From contig JACDOL010000015.1 of NCBI GenBank assembly GCA_017656165.1, positions 1 through 36,797 of the forward strand: DNA of 36,797 nt. Direction: 5' to 3'. Numbering within the stretch: the stretch's first letter is position 1; every line of letters starts with the position of its first letter. A program made the translations under genes and the position numbers. The notes beneath the pieces were generated by a model that was not told where the DNA came from, did no database searches, and was given only the letters and a program-made list of their open reading frames with translations. Source of the stretch: Desulfotomaculum sp. Its GTDB lineage: Bacteria > Bacillota > Desulfotomaculia > Desulfotomaculales > Desulfohalotomaculaceae. Positions 1 through 8,228 of the stretch are shown here, piece after piece.

Positions 1-2158
1 TCAGCCAGCGTGATGGGTCATGTGTCACTTCCTGCGCCAGTATTAAGCCTAAAACATATTTTAGGAAATATGCATAAGGACAAGAAGCTAGGGTTTCAAT
101 TCTGCTGCAGGACATTATAATATCCTTGTTTCGACGGGGGTCCAGTTCCCCATTTACTGCAGGAATGAGGCCATCATACTCGGTAGGTTGGTCACTTTTT
201 CTGGCCGCTGCAGCTTGAAGCCCCCGTTGTATGCCTTTATAGCATTCCGCCACAACTTCCCTTCCATTAATTGCCTGCTGGTTAAGGATTTTATTTATCC
301 ACCATTCTGTTTCATCAAGAGCGGGTTTGCCCTCCTGCGGGCAGTATGATGCCGGGTTGCCCAAGAATTTTATTAAATGTGAATAATCCAAGCTGATGTC
401 ATTATTTATTAACCGGTAAACCTGCAATAAAATATTTGACGGGAAATTATCCCTGTTTTCCGCCACATCAAATGAAGAGCAGCTTAATACCAAGTTACCT
501 CTTCTAGATGCAATGGCTTGAATCATTGTATTCATATTATCTTTAGGTTTATCTGCCCCCAGGGGCAATTTGCCATTTATTTTTAGCTTTTCAGCATCAA
601 GTAAAACAGGAGACTGCACGCCGCTGCCTGGAAAGGCTGCGGCATTTAAACCCACAATAAAAGTGTTACTGCGGGCAGACCACAGCAGGTTATTATATTT
701 TACCAGGTGTAAATGCCCCGGCTTGGAAGCTGAAGGCGCTACACTATAACCAGAAAGCAGTCCTTCTACCCTTTCCAGGGCTTCTTTCAACTCTATTTCA
801 AACGCAGCCCATTTACCGGTTTGATTAAGAAGTTCAACTATTCCTTCCAGCGCTGCTGCATCTTTTTCATCCGCTTTAATATTAACTATTTCCACCATGA
901 CATCAGAAAGGCTGCTGGTCAGCTGCCTGAAGTCAACCCTGTTCATATCATCTGGAACAGGTATAGCCTCCAGCAGTTGCTGCATGAATAGATGTAGATA
1001 TTTTGCATCATTGCTTAATGCCCGGTATTTGCTTCTTTGCCCTTCTGTTTCCGTCTCTTGATTAGCCTTATCTTTATAATCTTGGGCTAATGATTTTAGC
1101 AGATTGTAACGTTCCCTTCCCCATCCTATCCCTGAATTCCGCAGTAAACGTGCAGCCATGTAACCGGGTAATTCTTTTTTTCTGCCTTTACATTTAACTT
1201 TCACGTCTCCACTGATTAACAAGTCCACCAGCACTGCAGCAGAATAATCTTGTTTTATCCATTGCAATATTGCTTTTAACACTCTACCCGGGCTTGTAAA
1301 TGCAACAGGTATGCCTTCAGCAATTGTTAGATTAAATCCCAAACGCTTGGAAAGAGAATACAGGGCAGGTATGTATTCATCATTGGTATATGCAATGGTT
1401 ACATCGTCCAAGGGAGTACCTGCTTGCTGAACACGCCTGATTATTTCTTTTAACTCGTTATTTATTCCATAGGCATGAAACATGGAAACAGAGCAGCATG
1501 GGTGGATTTCCTGCAGTGAGTCGATATTTACTTTTATTAACTTACCTTGTGAAAGCAGTTCAATTAACTGGTGTTCAACAGGGGTTAAGTTTAGAAAAGA
1601 TGGCAAGATAATTATTTTTTCGTTTTTAGAAGTATTTAATTTAGGTGCAGCTTTAACAGCTAAACTAACTAAGCCAGGAGGGTCAATATATTTATATTCG
1701 TTTAGATAGTTTTCAAATTCTCTTAATATAAGTACCAAGTCTTGTCCTTTTTGTATGTCTACAAAGTCATTTTCATTTAAGGCAGCACTGGTTATTCCAC
1801 AGTGCCGCAGTTCTAAAATTGCATCAGCAATTGAATTTACCAAGCCGGCAGTAACTTTTTTGTCCTTAAAATACCGGAGGGAATTATTCTCATTCAATTT
1901 ACGAAATATATTTTCTAGTGCTGCGGCAGTTAATGTACTCGTTAATAAAGTAATGTTTTGCTGTAGCAAGTATTGTTCAGTTATTCGTTGAGCAAGGCCG
2001 GTAGTTGTTTCACTGTAAAGATTTGCCCATCCTCCGTTATACTTTGTTAAAGCTCGGCATAATTCGTGCCCGGCAATATATGAAGGTACAATAACTATCT
2101 TTTCCTGCACAGGATGTTGTTCACATATATCGGCTAGTGAAGAGAGAAGAATGTTCAT
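1..2158 (-). CDS. AddB-like PD-(D/E)XK nuclease/inactivated-helicase protein, partial (3' end off the window)
   Basis: An uninterrupted minus-strand frame runs from an ATG at 2158 (preceded by GGAG with good spacing) to the left edge, giving 719 residues without a stop. The N-terminus lacks a Walker A P-loop and reads as the degenerate helicase half of AddB/RexB-type proteins. A segment SMFHAYGINNELKEIIRR near residues 236-253 is the conserved block that opens the second helicase-like half. Near residues 684-697 the motif SCSRIETLASCPYAYF, with Cys693, matches the start of the C-terminal PD-(D/E)XK nuclease and its Fe-S cysteine. The catalytic part would lie beyond the window. The family processes double-strand DNA ends with an AddA/UvrD-type helicase partner. 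That partner is not visible; it could lie to the left. The gene starts only 45 bp from the last CRISPR repeat, in the same orientation. Confidence 0.85.
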   Translation of the reverse strand, partial: MNILLSSLADICEQHPVQEKIVIVPSYIAGHELCRALTKYNGGWANLYSETTTGLAQRITEQYLLQQNITLLTSTLTAAALENIFRKLNENNSLRYFKDKKVTAGLVNSIADAILELRHCGITSAALNENDFVDIQKGQDLVLILREFENYLNEYKYIDPPGLVSLAVKAAPKLNTSKNEKIIILPSFLNLTPVEHQLIELLSQGKLIKVNIDSLQEIHPCCSVSMFHAYGINNELKEIIRRVQQAGTPLDDVTIAYTNDEYIPALYSLSKRLGFNLTIAEGIPVAFTSPGRVLKAILQWIKQDYSAAVLVDLLISGDVKVKCKGRKKELPGYMAARLLRNSGIGWGRERYNLLKSLAQDYKDKANQETETEGQRSKYRALSNDAKYLHLFMQQLLEAIPVPDDMNRVDFRQLTSSLSDVMVEIVNIKADEKDAAALEGIVELLNQTGKWAAFEIELKEALERVEGLLSGYSVAPSASKPGHLHLVKYNNLLWSARSNTFIVGLNAAAFPGSGVQSPVLLDAEKLKINGKLPLGADKPKDNMNTMIQAIASRRGNLVLSCSSFDVAENRDNFPSNILLQVYRLINNDISLDYSHLIKFLGNPASYCPQEGKPALDETEWWINKILNQQAINGREVVAECYKGIQRGLQAAAARKSDQPTEYDGLIPAVNGELDPRRNKDIIMSCSRIETLASCPYAYFLKYVLGLILAQEVTHDPSRWL

Positions 2159-2175
2159 TTTTTACTCCTACCATT

Positions 2176-2205
2176 AACAAAAATTAAAACCCACGCAGGG
2201 GTTTT
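2176..2205 (-). terminator. Rho-independent terminator at the end of the CRISPR array
   Basis: Read on the minus strand, a 7-bp stem AAAACCC/GGGTTTT (2199-2205 with 2186-2192) encloses a 6-nt loop and is followed by AATTTTTGTT. It lies between the terminal CRISPR repeat and the AddB-like start codon. It directly abuts the degenerate end of the last repeat. It should stop the crRNA precursor, leaving the nuclease gene dependent on read-through or on a promoter I cannot see. Confidence 0.6.
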
Positions 2206-2392
2206 ATGTATTCCCAGGGGGAATTATTTTTGTTTTAAGTTATTAAAAGTTAAAGCTGCTATGAATGACAGGACTATTACGTTTCAATTCCCAGGGGGAA
2301 TTATTTTTGTTTTAAGTTAATTATGATGACGGTAACGGTACAGCAGACATTGATTTGTTTCAATTCCCAGGGGGAATTATTTTTGTTTTAAG
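2204..2392 (-). CRISPR. Mini CRISPR array: three 36-bp repeats, two spacers
   Basis: Two identical 36-bp repeats (2281-2316, 2357-2392) and a third with a diverged end (2204-2239) are separated by unrelated spacers of 41 bp (2240-2280) and 40 bp (2317-2356). On the minus strand the repeat begins CTTAAAAC and ends ATTGAAAC, the usual 3' handle of type I/III repeats. It contains the 7-bp dyad AATTCCC/GGGAATT. The repeat whose 3' handle is lost (2204-2210) is therefore the terminal one, and the leader is at higher coordinates. Orientation, degeneracy and the leader promoter all agree on minus-strand transcription. No cas gene is seen within the window, so the array is an orphan here or is served by cas genes elsewhere. 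Confidence 0.93.
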
Positions 2393-2407
2393 GGCGTGCC
2401 CTAGAAG

Positions 2408-2582
2408 CCTTGTGCCCCAAGGGCTGAAAACCGGATTTTCGAGCATCAGCATTTTTAATCCTACCTTTTACCATTTTACACCAATATTTAAAACTTGTAA
2501 ACCCTGAAACCCTTGATTTTAAAGGGTTTTTAAAATTCGAGCATCCCCGGGGTTTTGTGCACACCAGCGATGCTCGAATTTT
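2408..2582 (-). repeat. CRISPR leader with three nested dyads and a repeated 10-mer
   Basis: The leader holds three inverted repeats. CCTTG/CAAGG spans 2408-2422, next to the first repeat. AAACCCTT/AAGGGTTT (2507-2514 and 2522-2529) sits just upstream of the -35. A perfect 14-bp stem AAAATTCGAGCATC/GATGCTCGAATTTT (2532-2545 and 2569-2582) has a 23-nt loop that itself contains CCCGGG and GTGCAC. The 10-mer TTCGAGCATC also recurs at 2438-2447. Such dyads could be sites for integration factors or other leader-binding proteins; that role is inferred. Confidence 0.6.
2473..2501 (-). promoter_or_regulatory. CRISPR leader promoter
   Basis: On the minus strand TTTACA (2496-2501) and TAAAAT (2473-2478) are separated by exactly 17 bp, a near-consensus housekeeping promoter. 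Transcription would begin near 2466, about 74 nt before the first repeat at 2392. Nothing else nearby on this strand needs a promoter except the array and the AddB-like gene beyond it. Confidence 0.7.
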
Positions 2583-3083
2583 GTTTTAGTGGTACTCTTC
2601 AATATTCATTAATATGCCCTTCGGGCAGCTGTTCTACTATTGAATACGCCTGCTGCATATTTCAACAAAGGGTAAATTATATCCTTTATATTTCTTATTA
2701 TTTATTTAGTTACTTCGCGTATGCCTTAAATACTTCATAGCACAATTTAGCCACAACATATATAGAAGTGGGCGGCAAAAAAATCAGCCCCAAATAATCT
2801 AGTTATGACAAAAACAGCACTGCGTATTTTAGAGAAACCTAATAAAAATGGTGTATCGGGTAGTTAAAAAACAGAATCATTAGTATTATATTGACCGTGT
2901 AAATTAAGCGCGGCCTTTTTTGTGAACAACTATATGCTGCGCTGTTACCATGCTTAAAATATGTCTAAATTGCAATATTAAATGCATAACCCAATATCTT
3001 ACGTGAAAGCTGATTGAGCCAGTCCTGTATAACCAGGTTACGTACCATAGCCAGGAACAACCACAAACAAGATTAAATAATAC
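2583..3083. other. Intergenic stretch, no credible gene
   Basis: No reading frame here has both a ribosome site and recognisable protein sequence. A small foldable element lies at about 2596-2643 on the plus strand: outer arms TTCAATA/TATTGAA around an inner GCCC-TTCG-GGC hairpin. One copy of a 25-bp dispersed repeat lies at 2936-2960. The remainder is AT-rich sequence without visible structure. Confidence 0.5.
2936..2960. repeat. 25-bp direct repeat, copy 1
   Basis: This segment matches 13376-13400 at 24 of 25 positions in the same orientation; the shared core includes GCTGTTACCATGCTTAAAAT. The two copies lie outside the sugar-acid catabolic locus and its regulator, 10.4 kb apart. They may be remnants of an insertion element or of the recombination that brought in the locus. 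Confidence 0.6.
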
Positions 3084-3112
3084 GGCGCCTGTGGAGTATT
3101 GCCACAGGCGCC
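3084..3112 (-). terminator. Strong hairpin downstream of the sugar-acid operon
   Basis: A perfect 11-bp stem GGCGCCTGTGG/CCACAGGCGCC with a 7-nt loop lies about 150 bp after the stop codon of the last gene of the operon. On the minus strand it is followed by the AT-rich GTATTATTTAATC rather than a clean T-run. It may act as a terminator or as an mRNA 3'-end stabiliser. Confidence 0.5.
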
Positions 3113-3259
3113 CTGCATAAGGTTTTTTATTTCCGTTTCTACTTTTTCTTGACCCTGTACAGGCTTTTTCATTAATTAAGTGTCAGTACATTGTTAATCG
3201 CTTTGATAAAATTGCAGCTATTGAATGAGCTTACTGTTTAGCTATAGAACAATTATGTT

Positions 3260-4153
3260 CTATAAATTCATTAGTTTTTTCAGGGCTGATAACACAGAAT
3301 CCGTTGCCTTACCGGCAGGTTGACGGACATAAGTGCTTACGGGAACACCTCGTAGTTTTAGTCCTTCTTTAATAACCCCTATGGCCGGCAAATCTAAACT
3401 ATATATTCTTGATAAGTGAATTAACATTTTATTTAATTTTAGTGCTTCATCATATTGACCTGCTATGAAGTTTTTGTAAACACCTACACTAATTTCAGGA
3501 GCAAAATTAGAAGTTCCCGGGATAGCGCCATCACCACCCATAGCCAAGGTATTTAACAGGTGATCATCAAAGCCGGCTAAAACGCTAAAGTCAGGATTGA
3601 CTTCTTTAACGGTAAGTACTAATTCCCGGATGTGAGCAATGCTATCAATGGTGTCTTTAATACCAACAATGTTAGGTATCTCTTTAGCCATCTTTGCCAC
3701 CAGATTTGCTGACAATTGTTGCCCGGTTAAATTGGGGAAGTGGTAAATAATAATTGGTAAATCCATAGAAGCAGCAACAGTTTTATAATGGTTAAAAAGG
3801 TTTTTCTCTGATAGCCTCCAGTAATATGGAGTAACAACTACAATTCCATCTGCTCCTATACTTTGAGCATGTTGTGATAATTCCACTACCTCCCGGGTAT
3901 TACTGTGCCCGGTTCCCACCAGAACCGGTACCCGCCCATTAATGTAGTTAACAGCAAATTCAGCAAATTCCTTTCTTTCTGAGGTGCTTAGATGAGCAAA
4001 TTCACCAGAACTACCCAGCACAAAAATGCCATTAACACCACCGTCAATCAGATAATCAATCAATGCTTTATTGCCTTCCCAATCAATAGAACCATCTTCA
4101 TTAAAAATTGTCACCATGGGCGGAATTATACCTTTAAATTTTACACTACCCAT
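3260..4153 (-). CDS. DapA/NAL-family lyase (probable 2-keto-3-deoxy sugar-acid aldolase)
   Basis: The 297 residues form a complete class I (Schiff-base) TIM-barrel lyase of the dihydrodipicolinate synthase/N-acetylneuraminate lyase family. Visible signatures are GSSGE at 47-51 (pyruvate carboxylate binding), Tyr137 in IIYHFP, and the Schiff-base Lys166 in VGIKD. Family members include DapA, sialic-acid lyase, KDG aldolase and 5-dehydro-4-deoxyglucarate dehydratase, and sequence alone does not separate them. Its place in an operon with KDG kinase and KDPG aldolase favours a 2-keto-3-deoxy acid substrate over lysine synthesis. The ATG directly follows the TAA of the preceding gene (TAAATG), and its GGAGG site lies inside that gene's last codons, so the two are translationally coupled. 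Confidence 0.85.
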   Translation of the reverse strand: MGSVKFKGIIPPMVTIFNEDGSIDWEGNKALIDYLIDGGVNGIFVLGSSGEFAHLSTSERKEFAEFAVNYINGRVPVLVGTGHSNTREVVELSQHAQSIGADGIVVVTPYYWRLSEKNLFNHYKTVAASMDLPIIIYHFPNLTGQQLSANLVAKMAKEIPNIVGIKDTIDSIAHIRELVLTVKEVNPDFSVLAGFDDHLLNTLAMGGDGAIPGTSNFAPEISVGVYKNFIAGQYDEALKLNKMLIHLSRIYSLDLPAIGVIKEGLKLRGVPVSTYVRQPAGKATDSVLSALKKLMNL

Positions 4154-5161
4154 TTACAACACCTCCATTATTGATTTTTTTAGAGATAACTTTTCCATTA
4201 CGTCCTTGTTAACTAAATACCTTGGAAAGTATCCCTTTAAAACTTCAGCTACTCCCCTGGCTGTCTTGGTTCTTAATTCCACTTCAGCTTGCTCGGAATA
4301 CCAAGCTGCATGGGGACTAATTACTACATTGTCCATTTTTAACAGGGGATTGTCTGGCGCAGCAGGTTCCACTTCCAATACATCAAGACCGGCTCCAGCA
4401 ATCCACTTTTGCTGTAATGCTTTAATTAAAGCCTTTTCGTCAATTACAGGTCCCCGCCCGGTATTTATAATAAAAGCGGAATCCTTCATCATTTGCAGTT
4501 CCTTTTCACTGATCAGGTGCTCAGTTTCAGCAGTAAGTGGAGCATGAACAGATATATAGTCGGAGTTCTTAAGCAGTTCTTCCAAACTCACTAGTTTTGC
4601 ATCGTATTGTTTGGCTACTGATTCAGGTACATAGGGATCGAAAACCAGCAGGTTTAACCCAAAAGCCTGCGCCTTTTTAGCCAGGTTTTGGGCAATTCTA
4701 CCAAAACTAATCAAACCTAGGTTTTGTCCCCGTAAACGGTTAATGGGTACCGATACCTTAAAGTCCCAGTTCCCTTTTTTAACCTCATTGTTCATTAATA
4801 CTACCTTCCGCGCACAGGCCAATAGTAAGGCCATGGCATGATCAGAAACTTCATCCATGCAGTAATCAGGAACATTGGCAACACAAATGCCTAATTCAGT
4901 GGCAGCAGGTATGTCAATGGTGTTAACACCAACACCATAACGGGCAACTACCTTTAAATTGGGCAGAGATTCCATTACCTTACGGGTTATGGGGGAATAT
5001 TGATTTATTAAGCCAACAGCATCCTTACACTGCTCAATAATTTCATCCTCGGTTTTACATTGCACTCCAACCAACTCAGCGCCAACTTCGTTTATAACTT
5101 CTTCTTCATACTTTAAGTTTGCAAACTCATAGTCAGTCACATAAACTTTAGGTTTACTCAT
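4154..5161 (-). CDS. D-2-hydroxyacid dehydrogenase (PGDH/CtBP-like)
   Basis: This 335-residue NAD-dependent dehydrogenase carries the catalytic triad in the usual order: Arg236 in NTGRGP, Glu265 in LEVEP and His284 in SPHAAW. The cofactor Rossmann motif is unusual. The expected GxGxxG reads S152-F-G154-R-I-A157, with the first and third glycines replaced; Asp175 (VFDPY) is kept and suggests NAD over NADP. The substrate is not predictable; glyoxylate, hydroxypyruvate and 2-keto-gluconate reductases all fall in this fold. The operon setting suggests reduction or oxidation of a keto/hydroxy sugar acid. The start is supported by AGAGGTGAT five bases upstream of the ATG. Confidence 0.85.
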   Translation of the reverse strand: MSKPKVYVTDYEFANLKYEEEVINEVGAELVGVQCKTEDEIIEQCKDAVGLINQYSPITRKVMESLPNLKVVARYGVGVNTIDIPAATELGICVANVPDYCMDEVSDHAMALLLACARKVVLMNNEVKKGNWDFKVSVPINRLRGQNLGLISFGRIAQNLAKKAQAFGLNLLVFDPYVPESVAKQYDAKLVSLEELLKNSDYISVHAPLTAETEHLISEKELQMMKDSAFIINTGRGPVIDEKALIKALQQKWIAGAGLDVLEVEPAAPDNPLLKMDNVVISPHAAWYSEQAEVELRTKTARGVAEVLKGYFPRYLVNKDVMEKLSLKKSIMEVL

Positions 5162-5184
5162 TAAATATCACCTCTTTTTAGAAT

Positions 5185-5850
5185 TTATTTTTCATTGCGA
5201 GCTTGGCAAACTACTTGGACAAATTGTTTGGCTTTTAGGGTTAAAGCTTCATAGTTGCCTTCTTTAATAGCCTGCTTATTTAATAAAGATCCACCAACAC
5301 CCAGGGCAACACAGCCTGCTTTAATAAATTCTGCCGCATTTTCTAAATTAACTCCTCCTGAAGGCATTAACGGTATATGTTTAAAAGGCCCTCTTATTTC
5401 TTTAAAATATTTAGCTCCAAGTACACTGGCCGGAAATACTTTTAACAAGTCCGCCCCCATTTCATAAGCTTTAATAATTTCGGTTGGCGTCATTACCCCG
5501 GGAATTACTACTTTACCATACCGGTTACCGGTACGAATTACATCCTCATGTAAACTGGGGCAGAAGATAAACTCGGCCCCGGCCAGTATGGCAGCGCGGG
5601 CAGTTTCTGCGTCTAATACGGTACCAGCACCAATCACCGCCTTATCGCCTATTTCTGACACCACCTGTTTAATCATATCTACAGCTCCAGGGGTATCCAT
5701 GGTTAATTCAACCGCTGTTATACCGCCAGCATGCAACGCTTTGGCAATTTCTACCACTTTAGCTGCTTCGACACCACGTACCACAGCAACTATACCGCTT
5801 TCTAAGAGGCTTTCGGTCAGCCGGGATTTGGGTAAAATTAAATTCTGCAC
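5185..5850 (-). CDS. eda: 2-keto-3-deoxy-6-phosphogluconate aldolase (KHG/KDPG aldolase)
   Basis: The 221 residues match Eda in length and motifs: Arg25 in VVRG, Glu48 in VELTMDTP, GAGTV at 74-78, and the Schiff-base Lys137 in LLKVFPA. The enzyme splits KDPG into pyruvate and glyceraldehyde 3-phosphate, the last step of Entner-Doudoroff and uronate routes. The start is a GTG two bases after the TAA of the kinase gene, with a G-rich site inside the kinase's last codons, so translation is probably coupled. Having the kinase product as its substrate strongly supports the pathway assignment. Confidence 0.93.
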   Translation of the reverse strand: MQNLILPKSRLTESLLESGIVAVVRGVEAAKVVEIAKALHAGGITAVELTMDTPGAVDMIKQVVSEIGDKAVIGAGTVLDAETARAAILAGAEFIFCPSLHEDVIRTGNRYGKVVIPGVMTPTEIIKAYEMGADLLKVFPASVLGAKYFKEIRGPFKHIPLMPSGGVNLENAAEFIKAGCVALGVGGSLLNKQAIKEGNYEALTLKAKQFVQVVCQARNEK

Positions 5851-5852
5851 AA

Positions 5853-6803
5853 TTAACGTTCAACCCCCTTCTTCCGCCCTAGGAAAACTTCAATATCTTC
5901 CATAGTAGGTAAGCCTTCAACATCTCCTATCACCTGAGTAACCCGGCTTCCCACCGCATTGGCTAACCTTACTGATTCTGTAATATCCCAACCTTTAAGT
6001 AATCCACTTATAAATCCAGCTGCAAAACCGTCACCGGCACCAATGGGATCCACCACCTTTGATACTGAGTATCCCGGTACGAATTCTGCTTTATCCTCAG
6101 TAGCATAATAAGCACCTTTTTCCCCAAGTTTTATTACTACAATTTTGGCACCCGCTCGCAACATTTTATTAGCGATTTTCACCGGATCGTCAGTCCCTAC
6201 CAGCAATCGACCTTCTTCTTGTCCCGGAAGAACTATGTCTGACTGGGATAACATCTCCATTATTACTTCTCGGGCACGCTGTTCTGACCATAGTTTCAGG
6301 CGAATATTGGGGTCTAAACTAATTTTTACTCCTTTAGATTTAGCTATCTTAATAGCCTCTAAAACAGTTTGGTGACAGGATTCACTTAACGCCGGTGTTA
6401 TTCCGGAAACGTGCAGGAATTTTGCACTAGCAATATAATCTTGGTTCAAGTCTTGTGGAGTCATTCTGCTTGCTGCAGAACCCTTACGGTAATAGTAAAC
6501 TTTACTTTCCCCATTTTCATAGCGTTCTTTAAAATACACCCCGGTAGGTGCTTCTTTGTCCAGCTTAACCTGGCTGGTATCAACCCCTTCGCCTCGAATA
6601 AACGAAACTATATATTTGCCAAATTCGTCCTGGCCTACCCGGCTAATCCAGCCGGCTGAATGTCCCAGCCTGCTGACTCCTATAGCAAAGTTAGATTCAG
6701 CGCCTCCAATTTGTTTAACAAAATGGGAGACGTATTTTAATGGTCCAGTATTAATAGGATTTAACAGAACCATTGTTTCACCAAGTGTAACTACCTCTGG
6801 CAT
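5853..6803 (-). CDS. kdgK: 2-keto-3-deoxygluconate kinase (PfkB family)
   Basis: This is a PfkB/ribokinase-fold sugar kinase with GGAESNFA near the N-terminus (substrate side) and the ATP/anion-hole signature DPIGAGDGFAAGF near the C-terminus. The catalytic base Asp is the D of GAGDG. The frame is open from an ATG at 6812, but that codon almost touches the AAAGGA site at 6813-6818; the ATG at 6803, three codons later, has ideal 9-nt spacing and is chosen. It would phosphorylate KDG to KDPG, which the next gene's aldolase cleaves. About 80 bp separate it from dctM, and that gap carries its own regulator site, so it probably starts a second transcript. Confidence 0.92.
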   Translation of the reverse strand: MPEVVTLGETMVLLNPINTGPLKYVSHFVKQIGGAESNFAIGVSRLGHSAGWISRVGQDEFGKYIVSFIRGEGVDTSQVKLDKEAPTGVYFKERYENGESKVYYYRKGSAASRMTPQDLNQDYIASAKFLHVSGITPALSESCHQTVLEAIKIAKSKGVKISLDPNIRLKLWSEQRAREVIMEMLSQSDIVLPGQEEGRLLVGTDDPVKIANKMLRAGAKIVVIKLGEKGAYYATEDKAEFVPGYSVSKVVDPIGAGDGFAAGFISGLLKGWDITESVRLANAVGSRVTQVIGDVEGLPTMEDIEVFLGRKKGVER

Positions 6804-6826
6804 TAAACGCATTCCTTTCTAAAAAT

Positions 6827-6852
6827 GTTTCATAATATGAAACAATGTTTTA
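6827..6852 (-). promoter_or_regulatory. IclR/KdgR-type operator 1, before kdgK
   Basis: The plus strand reads GTTTC-ATAATAT-GAAAC-AAT-GTTTTA. The first 17 bp are a perfect palindrome around a central base. The second and third half-sites form another dyad (TGAAACAATGTTTTATT) that closely fits the enterobacterial KdgR box as I remember it. The same three-half-site layout recurs at 11913-11938 and 12905-12930. The site lies 24 bp before the kdgK start, where binding would block transcription of kdgK-eda and the two genes after it. Confidence 0.75.
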
Positions 6853-6891
6853 TTAAATTTCGATATGTTGGCTGCTTTAAAAAAATAACCC

Positions 6892-8169
6892 TTATTTAAC
6901 AAATTGAATTATCCCCATAGAAATGTCAGGTATATAGGTAATTATAAATAGTGTCAGTAAAAGAACAAGGAAAAATGGTATTACAGCTTTGGATAATTTT
7001 TCTAGGGGAACCCCAGATATTCCATTGGCAACAAACAGGTTTACACCAAGCGGCGGAGTAACAAAGCCAATAGCCAGGTTGACTACCATAATAATCCCAA
7101 AGTGAATGGGATTCAGCCCAACTTTAGTAGCAATCGGTAATAGAATAGGTGCTAAAATAATAATTGCTGCCAAAGTATCCATAAATAGTCCCACAATTAA
7201 CAAAAGAATGTTTATTAATAACAACACAACAACGGAACTGTCAGAAAATGATGTTATAGCATTGGCAAGCATGGTTGGAACTTGCTCCAAGGCTAACAAC
7301 CTGCCGAATGTAGTAGCAGTACCAACAATAATCAATACCGTTGCAGTTGTAAGAGCTGAAGATGCCACTACAGAAGGAACATCTGGCAGCTTTAGTTCCC
7401 GGTATATAAATACCCCGGCAATAAATCCATACACAACAGCTACAACTGCCGCTTCAGTAGGTGTAAAGATACCACCGTAAATTCCGCCTAAAATAATTAC
7501 CGGAACCAGTAAAGCCCATTTAGCATAGTTGCAAACTTTTAATAAACCTTTTATAGTAAATCGAGTATCCGAACCCCTTAAACCTTTTCTTTTTGCGTAA
7601 ATGTAACACCAAATCATTAAAGACAAACCTACCAGTATTCCAGGTAAAACTCCGGCAATAAACATATCACCTATTGATGCACCAGTGGAAACACCGTATA
7701 TAACCATGGGAATACTGGGAGGAATCATAACGCCAATGGTGCCAGAAGCAGCCACAGCTGCAGCCGCAAATTTTTTATCATATCCGGCTTTAACCATTTC
7801 CGGAATCATCATTGTCCCCATAGCAGCCACTGTTGCCGGTGCCGATCCAGAAATAGCTCCAAAAAACATTGAAGCTGCTACCGTTACCATCGCCAACCCA
7901 CCGGGAAAACGTCCTACCAGCACATCTGCCACAGCTAGTAACCGTTTAGATATCCCACCTTTACCCATCAGGTCTCCTGCTAAAATAAAGAAGGGAACTG
8001 CCATTAGCGGAAAGGAGTCAACTGCAGTAATCATCCCCTGGGCCAACATGTCTAAGGGAACACCGGCAATAATTATAGCTAAAACAGATGCCAAGCCCAA
8101 AGCTATCCCAATCGGAACGTTTAATATAAGTAAGGCAAAAAAACTGCCAAACAATGCCTGAGCTACCAT
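6892..8169 (-). CDS. dctM: TRAP transporter large permease (DctM)
   Basis: The 425 residues are almost entirely hydrophobic, consistent with about 12 membrane spans, the usual size of DctM/SiaM. Conserved blocks include PLMAVPFFILAGDLMGKGG near residue 55 and PPLGVNLFVANGISG near the C-terminus. It is the ion-coupled translocation subunit. With DctQ and the DctP binding protein just upstream it forms a complete tripartite transporter, importing an organic or sugar acid with a Na+ gradient. AAAGGG lies at good distance before the ATG. Confidence 0.95.
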   Translation of the reverse strand: MVAQALFGSFFALLILNVPIGIALGLASVLAIIIAGVPLDMLAQGMITAVDSFPLMAVPFFILAGDLMGKGGISKRLLAVADVLVGRFPGGLAMVTVAASMFFGAISGSAPATVAAMGTMMIPEMVKAGYDKKFAAAAVAASGTIGVMIPPSIPMVIYGVSTGASIGDMFIAGVLPGILVGLSLMIWCYIYAKRKGLRGSDTRFTIKGLLKVCNYAKWALLVPVIILGGIYGGIFTPTEAAVVAVVYGFIAGVFIYRELKLPDVPSVVASSALTTATVLIIVGTATTFGRLLALEQVPTMLANAITSFSDSSVVVLLLINILLLIVGLFMDTLAAIIILAPILLPIATKVGLNPIHFGIIMVVNLAIGFVTPPLGVNLFVANGISGVPLEKLSKAVIPFFLVLLLTLFIITYIPDISMGIIQFVK

Positions 8170-8228
8170 TTAATCAACCCTTTCTAAAAAATCTGTTGCC
8201 ACCAAAGGGCTCTTATTAATTAATCATT

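Noticed and set aside
1482-1991. Plus-strand frames opposite the AddB-like gene
   Set aside because: Antisense shadows of a long conserved coding frame; no ribosome sites.
2555-2740. 61-codon plus-strand frame in the CRISPR leader region
   Set aside because: No ribosome site; its first part lies in the leader inverted repeat and the rest has no protein-like pattern.
2159-3259. cas genes next to the array
   Set aside because: Looked for in all frames; none present, so the array is an orphan within this window.
3260-4153. DapA for lysine synthesis
   Set aside because: The fold fits, but the gene is the last of a KDG-kinase/aldolase operon under the same operator, with no lysine genes nearby.
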